From Bacteroidota bacterium (GTDB taxonomy: Bacteria; Bacteroidota; Bacteroidia; Bacteroidales; FEN-979), in NCBI GenBank assembly GCA_026391835.1, contig JAPLDF010000046.1, forward strand, positions 1 to 64,000: a stretch of 64,000 nt of DNA. Reading direction: 5' to 3'. Shown here one piece after another: positions 43,782-51,845 of this stretch (positions are counted from its first letter, which is position 1; every line of letters starts with the position of its first letter). The notes under the pieces are model-generated. The model searched no databases. It saw only the letters and a list, made by a program, of their open reading frames with translations, and was not told where the DNA came from. Position numbers and translations under genes: made by a program.

Positions 43782-44813
43782 TTACTTCAACATTTCGCCA
43801 TTTAAATAGCTCTTTACCTGCATTGCCGTCGCCCTTGCATCAGCCATTGAATTTACAATGCACGCCGGCCCTTTGACTGCACCGGCAAGAAACAGCCCGG
43901 GGATGGTGGTGGTGTTGTCGTGAAAATGTTCATCGGCGGGCAGTAAAAATCCATCCGGACCGGATGACAGTCCTAACATTCGGGCAATTCTCACTGTTTC
44001 AGGGGAGGGGACAAATCCGACAAGCAGGATCATCATATCAACAGTCATCTTGAGGGGCCGCCCGGTAAGCGTGTCTTCGGTTTTCAGCACCAGTGAGTGA
44101 TCAGGATTTTCGGCACATTCCGACAGGCGCCCCCGGATAAAGCTGACTCCCCATTTCTGCTGGGCTTCAAAGTAGAGCTCCTCGAAGTTCCTGTCGTACA
44201 TCCGCAGGTCCATGTAAAAGGAAAACACTTCGCAGCCTGGCAGCATCTCCCTGATCTCAATGGCCTGTTTCACCCCGGTTACGCAGCACACTTTGGAACA
44301 GTAGAGATTTCCCACTTTCTCATCGCGTGAACCGACACAGTGAATGATCCCGATCCTCTGCGGTGTTGTGCCCTGGTGGGTGGTAAGTTTTTTCCCCTCG
44401 CTGAAGATGGTTTCCAGCTCGGCAGACGTGATCACATTGTCGTAAATGCCGTATCCGTATTCCTCCTTTTTCCGGGCATCGAAAAGATCATATCCCGTGG
44501 CAAGTACCACGCTCATGGCGTTAACAGGCTCGCCTTTCACCGGGCGGATCGTGAAAATCCCCTTGTTGTGTCCGATTGATTCTACAGCGCTCCCGCACCG
44601 GATGTCAACACCCGTGGCCATACTTTTTCCGGTGAAGTCAAGCACCTCTTTCGCGGGCCGGCGGCTGGGAAACAGGCGGTCCCAGTTTTTAACATGTCCG
44701 CCCGTATGCTCCTCTTTTTCGAGTAAAATCACATCGATTCCCAGTTCCGAGAGTGCGCCTGCGGCTGTCATGCCGGTAATGCCCGCACCGATTACGGCTA
44801 CCTGCCTATTCAT
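43782..44813 (-). CDS. HdrA/QmoA-like FAD-dependent oxidoreductase
   Basis: 343 residues, about half the length of methanogen HdrA and nearer to QmoA. It has the N-terminal FAD motif VIGAGITGMTAAGAL, the HdrA-type CVGSRDE followed by NLYCSKVCC, and the C-terminal FAD motif GLFLAGAVKGPACIVNSMADARATA. The extra ferredoxin-like inserts and the selenocysteine/cysteine region of full HdrA are absent. It overlaps the upstream HdrB-like gene by 8 bp. It is the probable flavin subunit where electrons enter, leave or bifurcate; bifurcation is unproven, as no hydrogenase, FdhA or MvhD partner is in view. Confidence 0.85.
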   Translation of the reverse strand: MNRQVAVIGAGITGMTAAGALSELGIDVILLEKEEHTGGHVKNWDRLFPSRRPAKEVLDFTGKSMATGVDIRCGSAVESIGHNKGIFTIRPVKGEPVNAMSVVLATGYDLFDARKKEEYGYGIYDNVITSAELETIFSEGKKLTTHQGTTPQRIGIIHCVGSRDEKVGNLYCSKVCCVTGVKQAIEIREMLPGCEVFSFYMDLRMYDRNFEELYFEAQQKWGVSFIRGRLSECAENPDHSLVLKTEDTLTGRPLKMTVDMMILLVGFVPSPETVRIARMLGLSSGPDGFLLPADEHFHDNTTTIPGLFLAGAVKGPACIVNSMADARATAMQVKSYLNGEMLK

Positions 44814-45885
44814 GCTGGTAGAATTTCAGGTGCGAAGGCGGCTCGGGCTGCCCCATCAACTGGCCGTCCATGGTAAGGAATTTCCGCCGCGAATCATATG
44901 GGATACCGATTTTGTCAAGCAAAGGCTCAACCGGGACCTGGTGAACCTGCAAACCGATATCCCAGGGATCATACCCTAGGAGCATTCCTGCCAGTTCTTC
45001 ATAGGTTAAAACCGGAATACCCAGGCCGTTGGCACCATAGGTAATGCCTTCCATCTCGCTGAGGGCATATTGCCACCGGTCAAGGAACATCGGACAACCG
45101 GGGCAGTTGGTGAGGATAAAATCAGGCTTGTAGGGAGCCATGGAATCAAATTTCTTTTTCGAACACGCCAGCGAGTACCCGCGGTTTGCCTGGACCAGGT
45201 ACTGCCTGAATCCGAATCCGCAGCAATGCCTGCGTTCAGGGTAGTCGATCACTTCGCCGCCCCAGTCTTCGATCATTCCTGCCAGCACGTAAGGGTATTC
45301 AGCGCCCCCCACACCTTTGGAAGGAAACATCTTCGAATAATGACAGCCGATGTGCTCAACCACCTGCAGCGGTTGCCCGGTATGCCTGTTTACCAGCCTG
45401 TAGGTGCTGTTTTCAGCGATCTCACGCCTGAATTTAAAAAATACATCACTGGCATGTGAAAGATTGGCAGGTTTTAAGAAGGTTCTCCCCGTCGCATTGA
45501 GCAAATGTTGCCTTACCCGCTCTTCAACTTCGGGGAAATGGTGCCAGGTTTCAAGGATCTCGGAATAGAGCCCGAACGAGGTGATGCAGGAGGTCGTAAA
45601 ATTTTCATAACCCGATTCCGTCATGATTGAAAACTGGCGTGCCACCATGGTCATGGCGGTTTCGAAGGGAACCACATCGCTGTGATAACCGATGCCGGAG
45701 CAGGTGGTATGGGCTGCATTTTCAAATACATCTTTGTGCAGCACATCTTTCATGATCCGCAGAAAAGTCTTTTCGGAACCAGGGAAAAAATTCTGGCGCA
45801 CGCAACTCCTTACATAGAAAAACCGGTCGGTGGCGATCTCTTTCTGGTAATCTTTCCAGATACTTCTTTTTCCTTCGATTTTCAT
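44806..45885 (-). CDS. HdrB-like CCG-domain protein
   Basis: 359 residues. The second CCG domain is complete: EHIGCHYSKMFP, RHCCGFGF and TNCPGCPMF. The first is altered: YVRSCVRQ, then HTTCSGIGYH (Cys-Ser where Cys-Cys is expected), then TTSCITSFG. At least one non-cubane 4Fe-4S site is therefore likely, with the other doubtful. HdrB carries the catalytic disulfide-reducing site in methanogens. It overlaps the upstream HdrC-like gene by 4 bp and the downstream HdrA-like gene by 8 bp. The real substrate in Bacteroidota is unknown, since they lack CoM/CoB. Confidence 0.85.
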   Translation of the reverse strand: MKIEGKRSIWKDYQKEIATDRFFYVRSCVRQNFFPGSEKTFLRIMKDVLHKDVFENAAHTTCSGIGYHSDVVPFETAMTMVARQFSIMTESGYENFTTSCITSFGLYSEILETWHHFPEVEERVRQHLLNATGRTFLKPANLSHASDVFFKFRREIAENSTYRLVNRHTGQPLQVVEHIGCHYSKMFPSKGVGGAEYPYVLAGMIEDWGGEVIDYPERRHCCGFGFRQYLVQANRGYSLACSKKKFDSMAPYKPDFILTNCPGCPMFLDRWQYALSEMEGITYGANGLGIPVLTYEELAGMLLGYDPWDIGLQVHQVPVEPLLDKIGIPYDSRRKFLTMDGQLMGQPEPPSHLKFYQHE

Positions 45886-46595
45886 GCGTCCTTTGTATGA
45901 TCGATATCGTTGGTGGTATAGATATGGCGGATGTAATCGTTGTCAAGGCCCTCTCCAAGGCTGATCCCCATCTCTTCGGCTTTGATGCGGGAGAACTCTT
46001 CGATCTGCCGGTAGCGCTCTGTGGCCCCGGTTTCATCAAAAATCCGCTGCACTTCATCCAGGTCCTCCTGTGGGATCTTCCGCAGGATGCCGGGACCGGT
46101 TTTACGGTAGTTTGCGCCAAGCCGGTGCATCACGGCATCGATGTTTTCATGCTCCCATTCCCAGATCGGACCCTGTTCGGGGTGCATGGCAGGTAAGATT
46201 TCGGAAGGATAGAGACAATACCCGTATTTGAGGATCCATTCACCCACCGTGCGTTTGATGGCAAGCTGCTGCCGGCCTTTTTCCGACTCGACAAAATATC
46301 CCAGCTCCTGGGATACCGCGCGAAGCACTGTGATCAGCAGTCCCGGCGCATTGCCACGGGGGCAGCGTGTAACGCATGACATGCATTCGCCGCAATACCA
46401 GATGGTTTCGCTTTTCAGAAGGGATTCGATCTCTGCATCGTCGCGCGATTGGAGGAGGTCGACAATCTGGCGCGGCTGGTAATTGTAAAATTCAGCAGCA
46501 GGGCATATGGCAGTGCATGTGCCGCAATTCAGGCAGGCTTTCAATCCTTCAGTGAAGCGGACATCTTCGGCGAGTTTGTCGTAGAGTTTTCCCAT
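45882..46595 (-). CDS. HdrC-like 4Fe-4S dicluster protein, first gene of the Hdr-like operon
   Basis: 237 residues with two clusters: CLNCGTCTAICPAAEF (about 21-36) and WYCGECMSCVTRCPRGN (about 66-82). A C-terminal extension of about 130 residues is rich in charged helices (AMHPEQGPIWEWEHENID). It is longer than methanogen HdrC; similar extended forms occur in Hdr-like complexes of sulfur and sulfate metabolisers. It heads the operon C-B-A-C-E/D with 4-bp or 8-bp overlaps, and a TAACTTTG promoter element lies just upstream. Confidence 0.85.
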   Translation of the reverse strand: MGKLYDKLAEDVRFTEGLKACLNCGTCTAICPAAEFYNYQPRQIVDLLQSRDDAEIESLLKSETIWYCGECMSCVTRCPRGNAPGLLITVLRAVSQELGYFVESEKGRQQLAIKRTVGEWILKYGYCLYPSEILPAMHPEQGPIWEWEHENIDAVMHRLGANYRKTGPGILRKIPQEDLDEVQRIFDETGATERYRQIEEFSRIKAEEMGISLGEGLDNDYIRHIYTTNDIDHTKDA

Positions 46596-46602
46596 GAGCA
46601 GT

Positions 46603-46610
46603 CAAAGTTA
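46603..46610 (-). promoter_or_regulatory. Possible -7 element for the Hdr-like operon
   Basis: The minus strand reads TAACTTTG, matching TAnnTTTG, only 7 bp before the ATG at 46595, in the 51-bp gap after the subtilase gene. Transcription from it would be almost leaderless, and no -33 box is clear, so read-through from the subtilase gene is an alternative. Confidence 0.35.
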
Positions 46611-46646
46611 TGAAAAAAACTGCCCTGAAGGTCATTCGGGTGAAAG

Positions 46647-48350
46647 TTATTGAGCCGGCTCACAGGTATAGCTGAGTTTCCATCCTTTGCCCACTGAATG
46701 ACCATCTGTTAAAAACCAGACCAGGATTTTATTGGAGAGTGAGGTTATCACGGGAGGCTGGGTGATGCCCGAAAATTTTGCCAGGAGATTTTCAGGCAGC
46801 GTGGAGGTCCCGTCAAAAATCCACACAAAATCCACGTTGGGCTGGGTATCAATGTCGGAAAATTCCAGCCTGATGCGCTTATCCGCAGGAACGGATATCT
46901 GCCACTTGCAGGAACTGTTGTTTGCATAGTTCCCGTCGCCACTTCCGTCCTCAATGGATCCATTATCCGCGGAAACATATTGGATATCATGACAATAAAG
47001 TGATGTGGAGTCAATGGTTTCCATATAATAGCTCAATCCCAGGTCCTTCGGAAGGCCGGTTTTGGGTTGCAGTTCAACCTTGAACCTGCTTCCCGGGATG
47101 AACATCCATTTTGAGAGGCCACCCAGCGTCCCGTTGTACCAGAGTGAATCACCGGTGTAAATTTTGACAATTTTCCTGTTGTCGGGGCAAACCGAGGATA
47201 TATGGACCCCCTTGTAGGCCCCATACGGCCGGATGTTCCATGTTTGAAGGCGCTCCTTTTTTCTGAAAAATATTTTCCCTTTGGAGCGTGATGACGCAAA
47301 GCCCGAAAATTTGTAATCCGGATCTGAGATATACGCGATTGCCTTTGACATGTCGGGCAACCCTGCACCAAGTTTCCCGCACCAGCTCAGGTTCAGGCTG
47401 TCAACCGGTGTGGCGGTGTTTGTGAGGGCGTCAAAAATGTCCGACGCGGAAGCTTTCGGGTTGATGGCTTTTAACATTGCGGCACATCCTGTTATAATTG
47501 CAGTGGCGGGCGAGGTTCCATTTTCATGAATGAATGCATTGTCTGCCAGCGGATGCGGACCGTACACCGAATCGCCCGGTGCTGCAATGTCGATCCTCAT
47601 GCCATAGTTTGAGTACCTGCTTTTTTTCAGGGTACTGTCAAGTGCCGCCACACAGAACACACCGGCGTAAGAGGCAGGAGGATCAACCTTTTCCGCATAT
47701 AAATTCCCTGCCGAACCGATGATCATGATTCCTTTGCGGATGGCACCATCCAGGATGGATTTTTCCTCCTCCGAAATTTTGCCTCCGCTCCACGCGCAGC
47801 AGATGATGTCGGCCCCGAGGTCACTGGCATATTTGATCCCTTTGTATCCATCCTGGAGATAGAGGTTGTTCGCATGGTCGGATAGCACTTTTACCGGGAT
47901 GATCTGCAAAACCTTGCCTGCATCCCCGCCAAAACACGACTGAAATAAGTTTGCTATGATCCCTGCCACATAGGTGCCATGGTAAAACATGTTCTCCCTC
48001 CCTTTCGGAACAGAGACGTCGGGATCATTGTCCGAAATATCCCATCCATGTAAGTCATCCTGGTAGCCGTTGTTGTCATCATCCTGGAAATTTCCGGGAG
48101 ATTCCAGCCTGTTTGTATAGATAAAATCCTTCAGCGACAGGTGCGAAAGCCTGAATCCGTCGTCAATCACCGCAACCTTTACCACAGCACCGGCTGCGGC
48201 CTTTTGCCGGACCATGTTCAGTATAGCGTAAACCCGGGTATCGGGAATCCCCTTTTTTACAGTATCATCCTGTAATTGAGAAACAAGTCCTGCGTGACCT
48301 CTGGGCAGAAATGCAAAAAAGATCAGTGCGAACAGGCAGAAGTACTTCAT
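46647..48350 (-). CDS. Exported subtilisin-like serine protease (S8) with C-terminal CUB-like domain
   Basis: 567 residues. A signal peptide (FCLFALIFFAFLPRGHAG) precedes a subtilase domain with the triad Asp63 (AVIDDGF), His124 (YHGTYVAG) and Ser280 (ENGTSPATA), plus the oxyanion Asn216 in GSAGN. Two departures from consensus are the HGTY form where HGTH is usual, and SPA for SMA after the serine. A CUB-like domain from about 455 (CHDIQYVS to WKLSYTCE) holds paired cysteines. There is no T9SS tail, so it may stay periplasmic or be exported another way. It lies 34 bp downstream of the collar-domain gene on the same strand, and could process the neighbouring surface proteins. Confidence 0.88.
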   Translation of the reverse strand: MKYFCLFALIFFAFLPRGHAGLVSQLQDDTVKKGIPDTRVYAILNMVRQKAAAGAVVKVAVIDDGFRLSHLSLKDFIYTNRLESPGNFQDDDNNGYQDDLHGWDISDNDPDVSVPKGRENMFYHGTYVAGIIANLFQSCFGGDAGKVLQIIPVKVLSDHANNLYLQDGYKGIKYASDLGADIICCAWSGGKISEEEKSILDGAIRKGIMIIGSAGNLYAEKVDPPASYAGVFCVAALDSTLKKSRYSNYGMRIDIAAPGDSVYGPHPLADNAFIHENGTSPATAIITGCAAMLKAINPKASASDIFDALTNTATPVDSLNLSWCGKLGAGLPDMSKAIAYISDPDYKFSGFASSRSKGKIFFRKKERLQTWNIRPYGAYKGVHISSVCPDNRKIVKIYTGDSLWYNGTLGGLSKWMFIPGSRFKVELQPKTGLPKDLGLSYYMETIDSTSLYCHDIQYVSADNGSIEDGSGDGNYANNSSCKWQISVPADKRIRLEFSDIDTQPNVDFVWIFDGTSTLPENLLAKFSGITQPPVITSLSNKILVWFLTDGHSVGKGWKLSYTCEPAQ

Positions 48351-48384
48351 TTATCCGGGTTGTCCTCAATTGGCCGATGTGCAA

Positions 48385-49146
48385 TTACTGGAATGTCACG
48401 GTGTGGGCATGCGCAGGAATTTGAGGTACAGATAAGTAGAAGTAATCACTTCCGCCGGTTTGTCCCATGACCCTGTTGGTCAATCCGGGACCTGTACCCT
48501 GGTTGATAGGAACCCGGCCCCTTAAATCAGGTAACCCGAATGTGTTAACACCATCACCGCCATACGTAGTTCCAAGCAAGGCAAACAATGCCGTGTTTTC
48601 ACTGATGGACATCAGTTGGCCATTGCATGCCGCCCAGCCGTTTGGCGTATAGCCAAAACCAAAAAGTTCAATCTCACCTGTAAATGCATCAGTTCCGCTC
48701 TGGGCAGGCCAGATACCATAAAGTGCAATGCAGTAATTCATGCAGAGATAGGGTTGCAGATGGGTTACCGGCTGGCTCCCTCCGGTTAATCCTACAACGA
48801 TATTCTTCGCAACCCAGTTTGTCCCGTCAAACGTCAGGAGATTGTTTGCTGGTGGATTGGCCGCAGTTGCCAGCGCATCAATCATCTGCTTCCAGCTGGT
48901 GCCGGTGTAATAATAATATCCCGCAGGAGCGTTGGTCTGATAAACCATTAACCCTGCAACAGGGCCGGAAATCAGGCCCCGCTCGGCGGAGGTCATCCGT
49001 GGAATAAGAATTCCCTTTGAACTTGACTTTACGTCGAGCATGGCCGAAGAATTCGGTGCGCTGCCATCGGTATTGATGGCTACCTGGGCACTGGTAAAGA
49101 GGCTGCAAAGCAACAACGAGCTTGCAAGTAGTATATTGATTTTCAT
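48385..49146 (-). CDS. Exported phage-tail-collar domain protein
   Basis: 253 residues. A signal peptide (NILLASSLLLCSLFTSAQ) leads into a Bacteroidota tail-fibre-like segment (SSSKGILIPRMTSAERG), then a Collar domain (GEIELFGFGYTPNGWAACNGQ, shown here in part, then GLPDLRGRVPINQGTG, ending IPAHAHTVTF). The collar fold occurs in phage tail fibres and in the MdpB/microcystin-dependent-protein group of bacterial surface proteins. The signal peptide, and the absence of any phage genes nearby, argue for a cellular surface protein. It sits between the cohesin protein and the subtilase on the same strand. No T9SS tail is seen. Confidence 0.82.
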   Translation of the reverse strand: MKINILLASSLLLCSLFTSAQVAINTDGSAPNSSAMLDVKSSSKGILIPRMTSAERGLISGPVAGLMVYQTNAPAGYYYYTGTSWKQMIDALATAANPPANNLLTFDGTNWVAKNIVVGLTGGSQPVTHLQPYLCMNYCIALYGIWPAQSGTDAFTGEIELFGFGYTPNGWAACNGQLMSISENTALFALLGTTYGGDGVNTFGLPDLRGRVPINQGTGPGLTNRVMGQTGGSDYFYLSVPQIPAHAHTVTFQ

Positions 49147-49173
49147 GTTTGTCTGAATGTGGTTGATAATTGT

Positions 49174-51702
49174 TTACTGTCTGATGATTTTACGGGTTTC
49201 GGCCATGTTTCCCGAGATCACCCGGATAAAATAGATTCCTGCCGGCTTTGCTGACAAAGAAAACACATGCTTCATTTCGTCTTTCAGTGTTGCTGAAATG
49301 ATCTTTTCACCCTGCATTCCGAAAATTTCAATATTCGACTGCCCGGAAGTACCTGCCTGGCCCAATACCAGGGTAAAATCTCCGGAAGTGGGGTTTGGGT
49401 AAACCTTGAACAGGGGCTGCGCCACTTCCTTGAAGGTCTCTTCCGTTCCTGCTGCCACCGGGGCAAAAGGAGGAAAAACGCAATAGGGGCCGCCCGGTGC
49501 AATGTAACCATGCATATAACCTCCGGCGTAAACTTTCGTGCCCGGCAGGTAAAGAATATTCTGCCCGGCGATCATGGTTGCGTACCCCCCGTTCTGAACC
49601 GTAAAAGTGTTGCCCGCCCCGGCTATGGTGATGGTACTGGTGGCACTGTAACACTTTGTTTGTCCGCCCGGGATGTCCGCCACAACGGCGAGGTTGACAG
49701 GAACAGTGCTCACCGTCATGACCAGCGGGCCGGAAGTGACCGGGTTGGTGGTTATACACGCTGCGTTTGAAGTCAGTACACATGTAACGGCATCATTGTT
49801 TAACGGTACATATGAATAGGTCTGATTGGTTGCTCCTGTGATGGCTATTCCATTCACTTTCCACTGGAAAAGTGGTCCAGGCCCGCCATTTTTTGGTGTT
49901 GCAGTAAATGTGACAGGGTTTCCTGAATAAACAGGGTTGACAGATGCAGCAACAGTAACACCCACAGGGAGATTCGGATTAACCCCCGAAATGTAACCGC
50001 TGAGGTCGACCAATGGATTAGGAATCCCTTCATTCAGGGTTACCGCGTTCAATTGCAGAAATGGCTGCGATCCAAGGATGAAAGCCGGCTTGAGCAGGAA
50101 TCTCATCTTTATAATGATTCCGGCCGTATTGAAGGCAGTTGCCCCTGAACCTGCAAAAATCACCTGCCCGGTGGTCGGGTTGGTCACAAAAGTCCATCCC
50201 TGGGTTTGTGTTCCTGTTGTCTCCAGTGCCTGGAAGGCGAGATAGGCCGAATTGTAGGTAACAGTTGCCTGGACTGAACTTACCGATTCCCCCGACGGCA
50301 ATGCAGTTATAAAGATGGGATAATAAAACTCACCGGCTGCTGGACAGGTATTCGTATCCGGCATGATCACCTGGGTATCGTAAACCAGCCAGTTTGCGGT
50401 AGTCGCAGAAGCCCCGTGAACATCTGTAGCAGTAACGGTAACATTTCCGCCTTTGAAAGTTGTCATCAGGCCGGTTTGACTGATGGTGGCAACCAGCGGG
50501 TTGCTGGTGCTCCAAACAATTGGCGGTGCGCCGCCACCATTCAGGGTGAACTGTTTGGTCTGCCCCGCAACCATCGTTCCACTGTTGGGTGTTATCGACA
50601 GAACCGGCAGGTTGATGGTTGAAAAATACCCGTCTGTATAATTCGGAATAAAGCTTTCGTTGAATAGTCCATTGCTGAATGTGATGGATGAAGCACCTGT
50701 ATTCAATGAAGAAACGTGAAATCTCACATATAGTAGGATCCCGCTTCCCGATAACGGTGTCGCTCCGGCAAAGTCGAGTGCAAGAGTTCCCGGGTTATTT
50801 ATGTTAACCAACGGTGCCGGGTAAGAAGCCAGCAGGGTTCCTGCCTGGATAACCCCGACAGGCGTTAGGATGTTTTGATTGAAACCAAGACTGAAACTAC
50901 CCGAATAGATGTTTAAACCGCTGAGATCAGTTGTGTTCACCGGCACATCAATATCCAGTCCCTGCCACTGGCTTAGCGTGGTTGAAATGGAAAGCCGCAT
51001 GGCCCGCACTTCAACCTGGGCATTTGTCGTATCCCGCAAACCGTTATTGTCCACCGCAACCACTTTTGTAAAACCCGCCAGGGTCCCGGTAAGCAGTCCT
51101 GAAGCACTGATGGCGGCCACCGACGGATTTGTCACAAACCATTGATAGGGCGCTGCCCCGCCCGAAACACTGAATTGCTGTGTTTCTCCTTTGGTTATGA
51201 GCCCTGAATTCGGTGACACGGAAATTGATGGAGGTGCTGAGATATTCATGTACCCATTGTGAAAACTCATGGCAGGGAGCCCCTCATTGAAGTAGTTATT
51301 CTGTGCTCCGGTAAAAATTATATAGAGACCTCCTGGTTGGAGGGCTTTAAAACGGATATAGATAAATTTCCCCGAACCGGAAAGCGGATTGGTACCTGCG
51401 CCTGCAATGGTGATCTGCCCTGGCACGGATGTGTTCACTGCCGGACTGCCGTAAGGTGCACTGATCGTCCCGGCCGTAATCACCGACACGACCTGGAAAT
51501 AAGTCTGGCTGAAGGATAATTGCAATACATATGAGAGTACATTCTTGCCTGTCAGGGTGTTGTCGGCATATATGGGTATATCGATGTTATTCCCTGCCAC
51601 CACGGTACTATCCGGAACCCTCATGCCGATGACCTGTGCCTGCAAAACAGGACAAGCCAGCATAATCAGCAAAAGAAGGGCAATGGTTGTAAATCTTTTC
51701 AT
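49174..51702 (-). CDS. Secreted three-cohesin protein with Ig-like linkers and T9SS type A sorting domain
   Basis: 842 residues with a signal peptide (ALLLLIMLACPVLQAQ). Three cohesin-like domains are seen at about 25-150 (VVAGNNIDIPIYADN ... YVLQLSF ... KFIYIRFKA), about 228-360 (LDIDVPVNTTDLSGLNIYSG ... LLYVRFHV) and about 445-585 (YPIFITALPSGESVSSVQATV ... IIKMRFLL). Big2-like Ig domains (SVSPNSGLITKGETQQFSV and SITPNSGTMVAGQTKQFTL) separate them. The C-terminus VYPNPTSGDFTLVLGQ to AETRKIIRQ is a T9SS type A signal. Cohesins bind dockerins; the adjacent upstream gene encodes a dockerin-like module. No catalytic domain is present. It is a possible scaffoldin-like surface protein; binding is inferred, not shown. 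Confidence 0.85.
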   Translation of the reverse strand: MKRFTTIALLLLIMLACPVLQAQVIGMRVPDSTVVAGNNIDIPIYADNTLTGKNVLSYVLQLSFSQTYFQVVSVITAGTISAPYGSPAVNTSVPGQITIAGAGTNPLSGSGKFIYIRFKALQPGGLYIIFTGAQNNYFNEGLPAMSFHNGYMNISAPPSISVSPNSGLITKGETQQFSVSGGAAPYQWFVTNPSVAAISASGLLTGTLAGFTKVVAVDNNGLRDTTNAQVEVRAMRLSISTTLSQWQGLDIDVPVNTTDLSGLNIYSGSFSLGFNQNILTPVGVIQAGTLLASYPAPLVNINNPGTLALDFAGATPLSGSGILLYVRFHVSSLNTGASSITFSNGLFNESFIPNYTDGYFSTINLPVLSITPNSGTMVAGQTKQFTLNGGGAPPIVWSTSNPLVATISQTGLMTTFKGGNVTVTATDVHGASATTANWLVYDTQVIMPDTNTCPAAGEFYYPIFITALPSGESVSSVQATVTYNSAYLAFQALETTGTQTQGWTFVTNPTTGQVIFAGSGATAFNTAGIIIKMRFLLKPAFILGSQPFLQLNAVTLNEGIPNPLVDLSGYISGVNPNLPVGVTVAASVNPVYSGNPVTFTATPKNGGPGPLFQWKVNGIAITGATNQTYSYVPLNNDAVTCVLTSNAACITTNPVTSGPLVMTVSTVPVNLAVVADIPGGQTKCYSATSTITIAGAGNTFTVQNGGYATMIAGQNILYLPGTKVYAGGYMHGYIAPGGPYCVFPPFAPVAAGTEETFKEVAQPLFKVYPNPTSGDFTLVLGQAGTSGQSNIEIFGMQGEKIISATLKDEMKHVFSLSAKPAGIYFIRVISGNMAETRKIIRQ

Positions 51703-51764
51703 TGTTTTTTCTGTAAAAATGAATAATACTCACTTTGATTTGGTTCGGGTTAAATCAGGTAGAT

Positions 51765-51830
51765 TTTCCCCGCAGATTTTAACAGATTCAATGATGTATT
51801 ATCTTTTAATCTGCGAAAACCTGCGGGAAA
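51765..51830. repeat. Imperfect hairpin built from CGCAGATT words
   Basis: The left arm (about 51765-51788) and right arm (51808-51830) are reverse complements at about 21 of 24 positions, with the word GCAGATT at both ends. It lies 16 bp downstream of the stop codon of the beta-helix gene (minus strand), before the cohesin gene. Confidence 0.75.
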
Positions 51831-51845
51831 TATCCGCGAGAAAAA

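Noticed and set aside
48385-49146. Prophage remnant based on the collar domain
   Set aside because: Signal peptide present and no other phage genes within at least 15 kb on either side.
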